Positions 1-8,772 of a stretch of DNA of 64,000 bases are shown here, piece by piece. Every line of letters begins with the position of its first letter. The stretch's first letter is position 1. The stretch is from an uncultured Caulobacterales bacterium (lineage in GTDB: Bacteria; Pseudomonadota; Alphaproteobacteria; Caulobacterales; Caulobacteraceae): NCBI GenBank assembly GCA_903837135.1, contig CAILTK010000072.1:44927-108926 (forward strand), given 5' to 3'. Made by a program: the position numbers and the translations under genes. The notes under the pieces are model-generated. The model had not been told where the DNA came from, did no database searches, and saw nothing but the letters and a program-made list of their open reading frames with translations.

Positions 1-2690
1 GCGACGCGGCCACCGACGCCGAGGCGCCGGACACGGTGCGCGTGTCGGCGGGGACAGGGTCCTATGTGCAGGGCGACACCGTCACGCTTCACCTGCAGGC
101 GCCCTACGCCGGCGAGGCCCAGGTGGCGGTGGCCACCGACCGGGTGATCGACTTCAAGACCCTGTCAGTCGGCAAGGACGGGGCGACGGTGAAGCTGAAG
201 ACCTCGGCGGCCTGGAACGGCGGGGCCTACGTGCTGGTCAGCGTGATCCAGCCGCGCGACCCCTCGGTGACGCCCAAGCCGCGCCGGGCGCTCGGCCTGA
301 TCTACATCCCGCTCGACCCCAAGGGCCGCAAGCTGACCGTGGCGCTCGGCGCGCCGCCCAAGCTCGACAGCAAGGCCCAGGTGACCATCCCCGTTTCCGT
401 GCAGGGCCTGGGTTTCGGCCAGCACGCGCACGTGACCGTGGCCGCGGTGGACGAGGGGATTCTGCGCATCACCCACCAGGCCAATCCCGACCCGGTGAAA
501 TGGTACTTCGGCAAGCGGGCGCTGACGCTCGATTATCGCGACGACTACGGTCGGCTGCTCGATCCCAACCTCGGCGCGCCGGCGGCGCTGAACTACGGCG
601 CCGACGAGATCGGCGGCCAGGGTCTGTCGGTGGTGCCGATCAAGACCGTGGCCCTGTGGTCCGGGGTGGTGACCACCGGCGCCGACGGCAAGGCGACGAT
701 CCGTCTGCCCGCCGCCGACTTCAACGGCGAACTGCGGCTGATGGCCGTGGCCTGGACCGACAACGCCGTCGGCTCGGGCGCATCGAAGATGACCGTGCGC
801 CAGGCGGTGGTGGCCGATCTGGCCACGCCGCGGTTCCTGGCCCCCGGCGATCAGGCCTCCGCCACGCTCGAGCTGCACAATGTGGAGGGCCGGCCCGGCG
901 GCTATACGGCGAAGATCGCCGGGGCCGGCGGCCTGATGGCGCCGTTCGAGAAGCTCTATCAGCTGGCCCTCGGCCAGCGGGTGGTGGAGCGGACGCCGCT
1001 GAACGCACCCACCGTGGCCGGGATCGGCCGCGTCGATCTCAGCGTCGCTGGCCCGGGCTTCGCCACCCAGAAATCCTATCCGCTGCAGACCCGCATCGGC
1101 TGGGGCCCGGTCACCCGCACGGTCACCGACGCCCAGGCGCCGGGGCAGGCCTACACCCCGCCGGTCGCGTTGCTGGACGGCCTGTCGGCGGGCACGGTGT
1201 CGATGACCATCAGCTACTCCCCGTTCAAGGGCTTCGACCCCGGCCCGATCGCCGACGCTCTGAACCGCTATCCCTACGGCTGCACCGAACAGCAGGTCTC
1301 CACCGCCTGGCCATTGCTCTACGCCGCCGAACTGGCGTCCGATCCCCGCGCCAAACGGGTGACTCCCGGCCTGATCGAGGCGGTGTCCAAGCTGCTCGAC
1401 CGGCAGTCCACCGACGGGGCCTTCGGCCTGTGGCGCCCCGGCGACGGCGAGGCCGACGGCTGGCTCGGCGCCTACGCCGTCGACTTCCTGCTTTCGGCGC
1501 GGGCCCAGGGCGTGCCCATGCCCGACGAGGCGGTGAACCGGGCTCTGGCCGCCCTGCGGTCGATCTCCCGGCCCGACGGCTATGTGAGCTCCGGCTACAA
1601 GCTTGACTATCCCGGCCCCTGGTTCACCACGCCGGACGCCGCCAAGGCGGCCACCGCGCGGCTGCGGTCGCGCGCCGCCGCCTACGCCCTCTACGACATG
1701 GCCAAGGGCGGTCAGGGCGACCTGGCCCGGCTGCGCTGGTTCCACGACGTCCAGTTCAAGGACGAGGCCTCGCCCCTGGCCATGGCCCAGGTCGGCGCCG
1801 GCCTCGCCCTGACGGGCGACCGGGCCCGCGCCCACGACAGTTTCGTGCGGGCGCAGGCCGCGCTCGGCTTCAAGGACGCGGACGACTGGTATCAGAGTCC
1901 GCTGCGCGACCTCGGCGGGGTGATCGCGCTGGCCTATGAGGCCGGCGAGCCCGGCGTGGCGCATGCGCTGCAAGACCGGCTGGCCGGCGCGGTGAAGGAC
2001 CCCGACCGCCTCAACACCCAGGAGGAGGCGCGCCTGCTGCAGGCCGCTCACGCCATGCTGAAGGCCGCGGGACCGATGCGGATCGACACCGCCGGGGTGA
2101 ACCGGCTCACCGACGGCCGCTTCATGGTCGGCCGCCTGCAGGACGCCCGCCTGACCAACCGCGGAACCGGCGTGGTGTGGCGTACGGTGACCGTGCGCGG
2201 CCAGCCGACCGCAGCGCCCCAAGCCATGGGCGCGGGCATGAGCGTGTCCAAGCGGCTGTTCACCATGACCGGCGTCCCGGCCAGCGCCGCGGCGCTGAAA
2301 CAGGGCGACCGGGTGATCGTGCTGATCTCCGGCGCCTCGCAGCAGGGCCGCTCGATGATGGCGGTGGTGGACGACGCCCTGCCCGCCGGCTTCGAGGTGG
2401 AGACCGTGCTGGGCCCGCAGGACGGGGCGTCGACCCAGAAGGATCAGGCCGGAGGGCCGTTCAGGTTCCTGGGCGCCCTCACTGAGGTCAGCGTGCAGGA
2501 GGCCCGTGACGACCGCTATGTCGCCTCGCTGAGCCTGCCCGGAAACAAGAGCTTCGCCGTCGCCTACGTGGCGCGCGCGACCACCCCGGGCGACTTTTTC
2601 CTGCCTGGGGTCGAGGCGCGCGACATGTACCATCCGGCCGTCGCCGCCCGCTCCGCCGCCGGCCGAGCGAAGATCGCCGCGGGGCCGTGA
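1..2690 (+). CDS. Alpha-2-macroglobulin family protein, C-terminal part (5' truncated by window edge)
   Basis: The reading frame is open from the left edge, so about 895 codons of a protein that is usually 1500 residues or more are present. Bacterial alpha-2-macroglobulins are periplasmic, often lipid-anchored, protease traps. The thioester motif CTEQ is intact, with its Cys codon at 1281-1283, followed by the helix-rich thioester domain (roughly 1240-2060) and a C-terminal receptor-binding-like domain. The stop codon overlaps the pbpC start in GTGA, giving the classic yfhM-pbpC pair in which the trap is thought to guard the cell together with a peptidoglycan repair enzyme. The N-terminal signal or lipobox lies outside the window. 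Family assignment is firm; the true start cannot be seen. Confidence 0.93.
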   Translation, partial: DAATDAEAPDTVRVSAGTGSYVQGDTVTLHLQAPYAGEAQVAVATDRVIDFKTLSVGKDGATVKLKTSAAWNGGAYVLVSVIQPRDPSVTPKPRRALGLIYIPLDPKGRKLTVALGAPPKLDSKAQVTIPVSVQGLGFGQHAHVTVAAVDEGILRITHQANPDPVKWYFGKRALTLDYRDDYGRLLDPNLGAPAALNYGADEIGGQGLSVVPIKTVALWSGVVTTGADGKATIRLPAADFNGELRLMAVAWTDNAVGSGASKMTVRQAVVADLATPRFLAPGDQASATLELHNVEGRPGGYTAKIAGAGGLMAPFEKLYQLALGQRVVERTPLNAPTVAGIGRVDLSVAGPGFATQKSYPLQTRIGWGPVTRTVTDAQAPGQAYTPPVALLDGLSAGTVSMTISYSPFKGFDPGPIADALNRYPYGCTEQQVSTAWPLLYAAELASDPRAKRVTPGLIEAVSKLLDRQSTDGAFGLWRPGDGEADGWLGAYAVDFLLSARAQGVPMPDEAVNRALAALRSISRPDGYVSSGYKLDYPGPWFTTPDAAKAATARLRSRAAAYALYDMAKGGQGDLARLRWFHDVQFKDEASPLAMAQVGAGLALTGDRARAHDSFVRAQAALGFKDADDWYQSPLRDLGGVIALAYEAGEPGVAHALQDRLAGAVKDPDRLNTQEEARLLQAAHAMLKAAGPMRIDTAGVNRLTDGRFMVGRLQDARLTNRGTGVVWRTVTVRGQPTAAPQAMGAGMSVSKRLFTMTGVPASAAALKQGDRVIVLISGASQQGRSMMAVVDDALPAGFEVETVLGPQDGASTQKDQAGGPFRFLGALTEVSVQEARDDRYVASLSLPGNKSFAVAYVARATTPGDFFLPGVEARDMYHPAVAARSAAGRAKIAAGP

Positions 2691-4738
2691 ACGGGTTCGT
2701 TCGGGGGCTGACGCTCGGTCTGATCGCCGTCCTCGCCGTCGAGGTGCTGCTGTTCGGCCTCGACACGGTGTTGCCGCCGGACCTCGGCAAGGCGCAGCGG
2801 TCCTCGCCCGTGGTGCTGGACCGGGGCGGCGCCTGGCTGCGCGCCCTGCCGGTGGAGCATGGCCGCTGGCGGATCCGGGACGACCTCGACCGCACTGATC
2901 CGGTGTTCGTGCAGCGAGTGCTGGCGGTGGAGGACGCGCGGTTCGGGCTGCATCCCGGCGTCGATCCGGTCTCGATCCTGCGCGCCGCGGCCGGCGACCT
3001 GGTTCACCGGCGGATCACCTCGGGCGGCTCGACCCTGACCATGCAGGCGGCGCGGCGGCTGGAGCCCCGGCCCCGCACCCTGGCCGCCAAAGCCTTCCAG
3101 GCGGTGCGCGCCGTCCAGCTCGAGGCGCGCTACTCCAAGCGGCAGATCCTGGCCCTCTATCTCACCCTCGCGCCCTACGGCGGGTCGCTCGAGGGCGTGC
3201 GCGCCGCCTCCCTGGCCTGGTTCGGCCATGAGCCGTCGAGCCTGACCGACGGGGAGCAGGCCCTGCTGATCGCCCTGCCGCAGTCGCCGGAGGCGCGCCG
3301 GCCAGACCGGCATCCCGAGGCCGCGCGCCACGCGCGGGCGCAGGTGTTGCGCAAGCTCGTCCGCCTCCGGATGATCACGCCCGAAGCGGCGGCGAACGCC
3401 GACGCGGAGCCTCTGCCGCGTGCGCGCAATCCGTTCCCCGGCCTGGCCTGGCAGGTCTCGGGCGAGCTGGCCCGGCATGCGCCGCCGGGTCAGCCGACCG
3501 TGATGTCGACCCTCGACGCGGTGCTGCAGCGCCGGCTCGAGCCCTTGGCCGCGGCGATGGCGGAAAAGCAGGGCGAAGCCTCCTCGGCCGCCATCCTGGT
3601 GGTGGACGTGAAGACCAGGGCGGTCCGCGCCGCCGTGGCCTCGGCGGGACTGGGGCGCCCCGGCGGCTGGATGGACATGACCCGCGCGCTGCGCTCGCCG
3701 GGCTCGGCGCTGAAGCCGTTCATCTACGCCATGGCCTTCGACCAGGGACTCGCCGCGCCCGACACCACGCTGAAGGACGCGCCGACCCGTTTCGACGGCT
3801 ATGCGCCGGAGAACTTCGACCGCAGCTTCCATGACCAGGTGACGGCGCGCGAGGCCCTGGCCAATTCGCTGAACGTGCCGGCCGTCGCCACCCTGGCCAA
3901 GCTCGGGCCCGAGGCGTTCGAAGCCCGGCTCACGGCCGCCGGGGCGCGCCTGGTCCGCCCGCGCACCGGCCTGACCGACCCCGGCCTGGCGCTGGCGCTC
4001 GGCGGCGAGGGGATCACCCTGCGCGACGTGGCCATGCTCTACGCCGCGCTGGCCGACGACGGGCTGGCCAAACCGCTCGCCTGGACCGAGGCCGACGCCG
4101 CGCGGCGCGAGCATGGGGACGGCGTGCGGCTGGTGCGGCCCGAGGCGGCGCAGCAGGTGGTCGACATCCTGCGCGAAAGCCCGGCCCCGCCGGGCCGGGC
4201 GCCGAGCGCCCTGGTGGCGGACGGGGCCAAGGTGGCGTTCAAGACCGGCACCTCCTACGGCTTTCGCGACGCCGTCGCCGCGGCCATCGTCGGCGGCTAC
4301 GTCGTGGTGGTGTGGACCGGCCGGCCGGACGGCGGCGCCCGGCCGGGCATGACCGGCCGCGAGGCCGCCCTGCCCCTGCTGTTCGACGTGGTCGACATCC
4401 TGCACCCGGCGCCCGAGGCGGCGCATGTCATCGCCCCCAAAGGCGCGCCCGGGGGACTGCAGGTCCTGGCCGGCGAGGACGCGGCCCCGGGGCCGCGCCT
4501 CGTCTTTCCGCCGGACGGCGCGCGGGTGGAGGCGGATAGCCTGGGCCCCGGCGCCCGCGGCTTGGCGCTGGCGGCCCGCGGCGAGGGGCTTCGCTGGTAT
4601 GTGGAGGGGCGACCTTTGGCGACCGACGCCGCCGGGCAGGCGGTCTGGAAGCCGGACGCGCCGGGCTTCTACCGTCTCGAGGTGACCGACGCGGAGGGGC
4701 GCCGGGCCAGGGCGAGGGTACGCATCACGGTTCATTGA
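2687..4738 (+). CDS. pbpC: Penicillin-binding protein 1C (bifunctional peptidoglycan synthase)
   Basis: 683 residues. An N-terminal membrane anchor (about 8-28) is followed by a GT51 glycosyltransferase domain with catalytic Glu in VEDARF (E82) and GGSTLTMQ (113-120). The transpeptidase domain has SALK (S340-K343), SLN (394-396) and KTGTS (519-523), so all three active-site motifs are intact. The C-terminal 90 residues resemble the BiPBP_C beta domain found in PbpC. The GTG start overlaps the preceding macroglobulin stop by four bases, which implies translational coupling. The product polymerises and cross-links peptidoglycan in the periplasm. In the family PbpC is generally non-essential and may act in wall repair alongside the macroglobulin. 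Confidence 0.95.
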   Translation: MNGFVRGLTLGLIAVLAVEVLLFGLDTVLPPDLGKAQRSSPVVLDRGGAWLRALPVEHGRWRIRDDLDRTDPVFVQRVLAVEDARFGLHPGVDPVSILRAAAGDLVHRRITSGGSTLTMQAARRLEPRPRTLAAKAFQAVRAVQLEARYSKRQILALYLTLAPYGGSLEGVRAASLAWFGHEPSSLTDGEQALLIALPQSPEARRPDRHPEAARHARAQVLRKLVRLRMITPEAAANADAEPLPRARNPFPGLAWQVSGELARHAPPGQPTVMSTLDAVLQRRLEPLAAAMAEKQGEASSAAILVVDVKTRAVRAAVASAGLGRPGGWMDMTRALRSPGSALKPFIYAMAFDQGLAAPDTTLKDAPTRFDGYAPENFDRSFHDQVTAREALANSLNVPAVATLAKLGPEAFEARLTAAGARLVRPRTGLTDPGLALALGGEGITLRDVAMLYAALADDGLAKPLAWTEADAARREHGDGVRLVRPEAAQQVVDILRESPAPPGRAPSALVADGAKVAFKTGTSYGFRDAVAAAIVGGYVVVVWTGRPDGGARPGMTGREAALPLLFDVVDILHPAPEAAHVIAPKGAPGGLQVLAGEDAAPGPRLVFPPDGARVEADSLGPGARGLALAARGEGLRWYVEGRPLATDAAGQAVWKPDAPGFYRLEVTDAEGRRARARVRITVH

Positions 4739-4826
4739 TCGCCCACGGAGCAAGCGGAGCCGTGAACAAGCGCGGTTGTGCGGCGTTCGGAGGGGGTCGG
4801 GGAGACCAATCACGGAGAGACCCCCT

Positions 4827-5288
4827 ATGAAACGCCTCCTGATCGCGACCGCCGCCATGGCGCTCATCGGCGCCGGCTCGGCCATGGCCCAGGTCACGCC
4901 TCCGGCGACGCCCTCCATGCCGGCGACCACCTCAGCGACTCCGCCGGCCGACTCGGCGACGCCCCAGCTTGCATCGCCCTCGACGCCGACCGCGGCGGCG
5001 AGCCAGCCCGCCACCACGCCCGACCCTGTCGCCAGCCAGGCTGCGACGCCCAGCCCGTCACCCGCTCCGGCCACGGAGACCGCGAGCGCCGCCGCAACGC
5101 CCCAGAGCGCGTCGGCTCAGGGTGCGTCGGCTCAGGGCGCGACCGCTACGGGCCCGGTCGTCGGCGATCTGGCCCAGGCCAATCCGCCGCCGGCCCAATA
5201 CAAGCCCTGCACCAGCAGGAAGCAGGATCGCTGCATCGTGATGGCGCAGGCCAAACACCCCGCGGCCTCGAGCCGCAGCGGCGCCTAG
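4827..5288 (+). CDS. Small exported Ala/Thr/Pro-rich protein, unknown function
   Basis: The ATG at 4827 is chosen because a purine-rich site (ACGGAGAGA) sits just upstream and the product then begins with a clean signal peptide (MKRLLIATAAMALIGAGSAMAQ, shown here only as a description of residues 1-22; cleavage expected after AMA). The 153-residue product is mostly low-complexity Ala, Thr, Ser and Pro, including two tandem QGASA-like repeats. It ends with a short region holding two Cys (PCTSRKQDRC) that could form a disulfide. No catalytic domain is visible. It follows pbpC by 88 bp and is convergent with the Kdo hydroxylase gene. A cell-envelope role is only a guess. Confidence 0.7.
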   Translation: MKRLLIATAAMALIGAGSAMAQVTPPATPSMPATTSATPPADSATPQLASPSTPTAAASQPATTPDPVASQAATPSPSPAPATETASAAATPQSASAQGASAQGATATGPVVGDLAQANPPPAQYKPCTSRKQDRCIVMAQAKHPAASSRSGA

Positions 5289-5297
5289 ACCGAAGGG

Positions 5298-6155
5298 CTA
5301 AAGGAGCGGCTGGCCCATCAGCCGCTCCAGCACCCTGACCGGCGCCCGCGCCGGCTCGGTCATGGCGTCGGGCGGCAGGTAGAAGGTCTGCTCGAAGGCG
5401 TGCTGGCCCGACAGGGCGGCGTGCAGAACGCTATCCGTATAGACCATCCAGGTCGCGCCGGGCGGGAACGCCAGGCGGGATTTCGGCTCGCCCGCCTGCC
5501 AGGCGTCGTCGAGCTTTCCCTTGTCGTGCAGCTGCAGCATCACCGAGTCGTAAGCGGTGCGCCGGCCTTTTGTCAGACCAACCGCCTCACGCCAGGCGCC
5601 GCCGGGGCGCGGGGTCACCTGCCCGACCCAACGCTTCGCGTAGGCTTCGAAGTCGTCGTTCCCCACCGCCCACACCCGCTCCAGGCCGGTCGGATGGACG
5701 TTGGTGAACACGCGCAGGATCCGTCGTCCCTGGTTGGGGTTGGAGGGGAAGGCGTCGATGTGCAGCCGCCGGTCGTCCTTTCGCTTGGACATCACCCGCG
5801 TGTCCACCGGTCCCGGTCGGAACGAGGTGCGGCGAAGCTGAAGATGTGGTCCGTAGGTGGGAGCGACCCTCGCCAGCACCGTCTGAGCGAAGTCCGAATA
5901 GCGCGCGATCATGGCGCGCATCCGCTCCAGCGGGTCGCCCTCGAGCTTGGTCCCGCCGACCTTTCCCGACGCCGGGTCGTAGCTGACGTTCTTGGACTCG
6001 CCCGAAAACACCTCGGTGGACAGGAACGCCTCCTCGCCCGGTTCGAGCGCGAACGGCAGGTGGGGGAACATCACCAGACCGTCATGCTCGAGCGCGCCCA
6101 CCGCCTCGCCGAGGCGGGGATCGTCGAGGCCGTCGAGGGTGAGGACGTCGGCCAT
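5298..6155 (-). CDS. kdoO: Kdo 3-hydroxylase-like Fe(II)/2-oxoglutarate dioxygenase
   Basis: 285 residues from the ATG at 6155, chosen because the upstream M28 peptidase gene stops only two bases before it. The central RRLHIDAFPSNP segment supplies an HxD metal motif (H132, D134). A distal His lies in the C-terminal SVLHAALSGQHAFEQTFY region, and the conserved RILRVFTNVHP stretch is characteristic of the Kdo hydroxylase family. These enzymes convert Kdo of lipid A-core to Ko (D-glycero-D-talo-oct-2-ulosonic acid) at the inner membrane, altering LPS acid stability. Family membership is well supported by motif recognition. Activity on Kdo in this organism is inferred. Confidence 0.8.
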   Translation of the reverse strand: MADVLTLDGLDDPRLGEAVGALEHDGLVMFPHLPFALEPGEEAFLSTEVFSGESKNVSYDPASGKVGGTKLEGDPLERMRAMIARYSDFAQTVLARVAPTYGPHLQLRRTSFRPGPVDTRVMSKRKDDRRLHIDAFPSNPNQGRRILRVFTNVHPTGLERVWAVGNDDFEAYAKRWVGQVTPRPGGAWREAVGLTKGRRTAYDSVMLQLHDKGKLDDAWQAGEPKSRLAFPPGATWMVYTDSVLHAALSGQHAFEQTFYLPPDAMTEPARAPVRVLERLMGQPLL

Positions 6156-6157
6156 GG

Positions 6158-7834
6158 CTACTGTCGCGCCGCCGTGGTCATGTCGCGCGCCGCCTTGAAC
6201 TCCGATCCCGGCTTCCAGGTCGGCCAGTCTCGCGAATTGGCGAGGTCTCGGCCGAGGTCGTAGTAGAGGGTCAGGTCCTGCACCGCGCCCTCGAGATTCC
6301 AGTCGGCGCGCCATTCATCCGCCGGCTGATGATAGCGGTATTTGACGTAGTCCTGGTGCGCCGCTTCGCCGGCCGCGAAGCCGCCTTTGACCAGATCCTC
6401 GCCGGCTTCCATGGTCAGCGCCGGCACGCCGACCTTGGCCAGAGAGAAATGGTCGGCGCGGAAGAAATGGCCTTCCTCCTGGTGCGGGTCGGGCTTGAAG
6501 TCTCGACCCTGCTTCCTGGCGTAAACGCCCATCAGGTCGTCGAGGGTGGAATTGCCGACCCCGTGGCTCGACAGGTCGTGCGAGGGGCCGTCGAGCTGCA
6601 GGCCGTCGAGATTCAACAGGGCCACGGTCTTGGCCAGGGGAACCACCGGGTGGGTCCCATAGTACTCCGATCCCAGGAGGCCCTTTTCCTCGGCGGTGAA
6701 GCCGATGAAGTAGACGCTGCGCTCGGTCCTCGGGGCGTGCGCGAAGGCGCGGGCCAGTTCGAGCAGGCCGGCGACGCCGGAGGCGTTATCGAGCGCCCCG
6801 TTATAGATCCGGTCCCCCTTGGCGTCGGGCGCGCCGACGCCGAGGTGGTCCCAGTGCGCGCCATACAGAACCGCCTCGCCGGGATGGGTGCTCCCCACCA
6901 GCTTGCCGATCACGTTGTGGCTGGTGATCACTGTGGTCTTCACCGCATAGTCGGCCGAGAAGGTCTCGCCCTTCAACTCCACGGGCTTGAACCCTTCGGT
7001 CTGAGCCGTCTTCTTCTCCGCTTCGAAATCGAGCCCCGCGGCCTTGAACAGCTCCACCGCCACGTCGCGCTGGATCCAGCCCTCGACCTTGGGGTGGATT
7101 TCGCCGGGCTTCGGCCGGACGATGTCGAACTGGGCGTTGCCGTTGGAGTTCTTCACCGTGTTCCAGCCGTAGGCGGCCGGCGCGGTCTCGTGGACGATCA
7201 GCAGGCCCAGGGCGCCGCGCCTGGCGGCCTCGGCGTACTTGTAGGTCCAGCGGCCATAGTAGGTCATCGCCTTGCCGTCGAACCGGCCGTAAAGCGGATC
7301 CTTGGGGTCCATCTCGAAGTCGGGATCATTGATCAGGACCACGGCGATCTTGCCCTTCAGGTCATAGCCCTTGAAGTCGTCCCAGTGGCGCTCGGGCGCA
7401 TGGACGCCGAAGCCGATAAACACCAGCGGCGCGTCCTTGACCGTCACGTGCGTGGCGGGCACCTGGGTGTGGACCACGATATCCTTGAGCTCCTCGAGCG
7501 GCCGCGGCTTGCCGTTCAGGGTGAAGCCGACCTTGATCTCGCCCGGCGTTTCGAACCGGCGCAGCGGCACGGCCTGGGTCCAGCCGCCCCCAGGCGCTTT
7601 CGGGTCCCCGGCCGGCTTCAGCCCGATCGCCTTGTACTGGTCGATCAGGTAGGCGACCGTCCTGGTCTCGCCGGGCGTGGCCGGGCCCCGCCCCTCGAAG
7701 GCGTCGGACGCCAGCACCTTGATGTGCTGGGAGATCCTCGCGCCGTCGATGCCGGGCGGCTCCGCCGCGTGGGCCGCGAACGCCCCCGAAACCAACAGGG
7801 CCGCGCCCAGGCCTATCGCCGATATCGTCCGCAT
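6158..7834 (-). CDS. Exported M28-family metallopeptidase with PA domain
   Basis: 558 residues from the ATG at 7834, preceded by a GAGGAGA ribosome site. A Sec signal peptide (about residues 1-24) leads into a split M28 fold with an inserted protease-associated domain (roughly 140-290). The di-zinc ligands are visible in order: His and Asp in YGAHWDHLG (near 325), Asp in NGALDNASG, Glu-Glu in TAEEKGLLG, Asp in LNLDG, and the late His in [12 protein letters not shown]. The product is expected to be a periplasmic aminopeptidase or carboxypeptidase-like enzyme. It is the first gene of a two-gene minus-strand unit with the Kdo hydroxylase, although the two activities have no obvious link. Confidence 0.9.
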   Translation of the reverse strand: MRTISAIGLGAALLVSGAFAAHAAEPPGIDGARISQHIKVLASDAFEGRGPATPGETRTVAYLIDQYKAIGLKPAGDPKAPGGGWTQAVPLRRFETPGEIKVGFTLNGKPRPLEELKDIVVHTQVPATHVTVKDAPLVFIGFGVHAPERHWDDFKGYDLKGKIAVVLINDPDFEMDPKDPLYGRFDGKAMTYYGRWTYKYAEAARRGALGLLIVHETAPAAYGWNTVKNSNGNAQFDIVRPKPGEIHPKVEGWIQRDVAVELFKAAGLDFEAEKKTAQTEGFKPVELKGETFSADYAVKTTVITSHNVIGKLVGSTHPGEAVLYGAHWDHLGVGAPDAKGDRIYNGALDNASGVAGLLELARAFAHAPRTERSVYFIGFTAEEKGLLGSEYYGTHPVVPLAKTVALLNLDGLQLDGPSHDLSSHGVGNSTLDDLMGVYARKQGRDFKPDPHQEEGHFFRADHFSLAKVGVPALTMEAGEDLVKGGFAAGEAAHQDYVKYRYHQPADEWRADWNLEGAVQDLTLYYDLGRDLANSRDWPTWKPGSEFKAARDMTTAARQ

Positions 7835-7952
7835 CCACGTCTCCTCGAAGCGGCGGGACCATAGTCGGGCGGGCCCGCGCCGTGAAGGCCGGCTGCGACC
7901 GCTCGCCCAAGCATCCCCTGGAGCACCGCGCCGCGACGCGCTATCGGAGCGC

Positions 7953-8597
7953 ATGCCGCGCGCCGCCGACCCCTGCCGTCTCTATCTGATCACCCCGCCC
8001 CGCATCGACGTCCCCGACGGGTTCGCCGCAATCCTGGCCGAAGCCCTGGCGGGCGGCGACGTGGCGGCCCTGCAGGTGCGGCTGAAGGACGTTTCCGATG
8101 ATCATATCGGCGCGGTGGTTCGCGCGCTCCAGCCTCTTTGTGAGGCCAGCGACGTCGCGCTGATCCTCAACGACCGGCCGGACCTCGCCGCGCGGCTGGG
8201 CTGCGACGGCGTCCACATCGGCCAGACCGACGCCCCCTACGCCGAGGCGCGCCGGGCGATGGGCAAGGACCGTATCGTCGGCGTCACCTGTCACGACAGC
8301 CGCCACCTGGCCATGGAGGCGGCCGAAGCCGGCGCCGACTATGTCGCCTTCGGGGCCTTCTTCCCGACTTCGACCAAGGATGCGTCGACCCACGCCGAAC
8401 CCGAGCTCCTGGAGATCTGGCAGGAGGTCATGCAGACCCCCTGCGTCGCCATCGGCGGGATCACCGTCGACAACTGCGGGCCGCTGATCGAAGCGGGCGC
8501 CGACTTTCTGGCGGTGAGCGCGGGCGTGTGGGCCTATCCCCAGGGACCGCGCGCGGCGGTGGCGGCCTTCGCGGCGAGACTGGCGTCTCCCCTTTAG
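7953..8597 (+). CDS. thiE: Thiamine-phosphate synthase family protein (ThiE-like)
   Basis: 214 residues with TIM-barrel motifs of Thi[24 protein letters not shown] in the middle (NDR, GVHIGQ), the [10 protein letters not shown] phosphate/pyrophosphate region, and AIGGIT near the C terminus. ThiE joins HMP-PP and thiazole phosphate to give thiamine monophosphate in the cytosol. It stands alone with no other thi gene near it. Some alphaproteobacterial ThiE paralogues of unknown role (TenI-like) look similar, so the reaction is probable rather than proven. The start at 7953 has no strong ribosome site. The stop codon overlaps the first base of the palindromic repeat at 8597. Confidence 0.8.
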   Translation: MPRAADPCRLYLITPPRIDVPDGFAAILAEALAGGDVAALQVRLKDVSDDHIGAVVRALQPLCEASDVALILNDRPDLAARLGCDGVHIGQTDAPYAEARRAMGKDRIVGVTCHDSRHLAMEAAEAGADYVAFGAFFPTSTKDASTHAEPELLEIWQEVMQTPCVAIGGITVDNCGPLIEAGADFLAVSAGVWAYPQGPRAAVAAFAARLASPL

Positions 8598-8740
8598 TCA
8601 TCCTCGGGCGGACACCCGCCCTGGCGGGCGGGAGACCCGAGGACCCAGCAGCGCGCCACTGGGAAGCGACTATGGGCGGCCGCGTCGACCGCAGGTCGGC
8701 TGGGTCCTCGGGTCTTCGCTCCGCTACGCCCGAGGATGAC
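8597..8740. repeat. Dispersed paired-hairpin (BIME-like) repeat, copy A
   Basis: A 144-bp element between the convergent ThiE-like and amidohydrolase genes. Its termini are a perfect 14-bp inverted repeat (GTCATCCTCGGGCG at 8597-8610, complement at 8727-8740). An inner perfect 15-bp inverted repeat (ACCCGAGGACCCAGC at 8635-8649, complement at 8699-8713) lies inside. Each half is itself a hairpin, CCTCGGG pairing with CCCGAGG. A related element is at 32079-32235. It resembles REP/BIME units common in alphaproteobacterial genomes, and may serve as a two-way terminator or mRNA end stabiliser. Confidence 0.85.
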
Positions 8741-8772
8741 CACATAATTTGGGCGACCTCAAATTGAGCGCC

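Noticed and set aside
165..2633. An 820-codon open frame on the minus strand opposite the macroglobulin gene
   Set aside because: It mirrors the sense gene's codon phase and has no recognisable domain; the plus-strand protein has an intact thioester site.
5303..5328. A 10-bp-stem hairpin at the convergent end of the small exported protein and Kdo hydroxylase genes
   Set aside because: It lies within the last codons of the hydroxylase and has no T-run on either side, so it is not called as a terminator.
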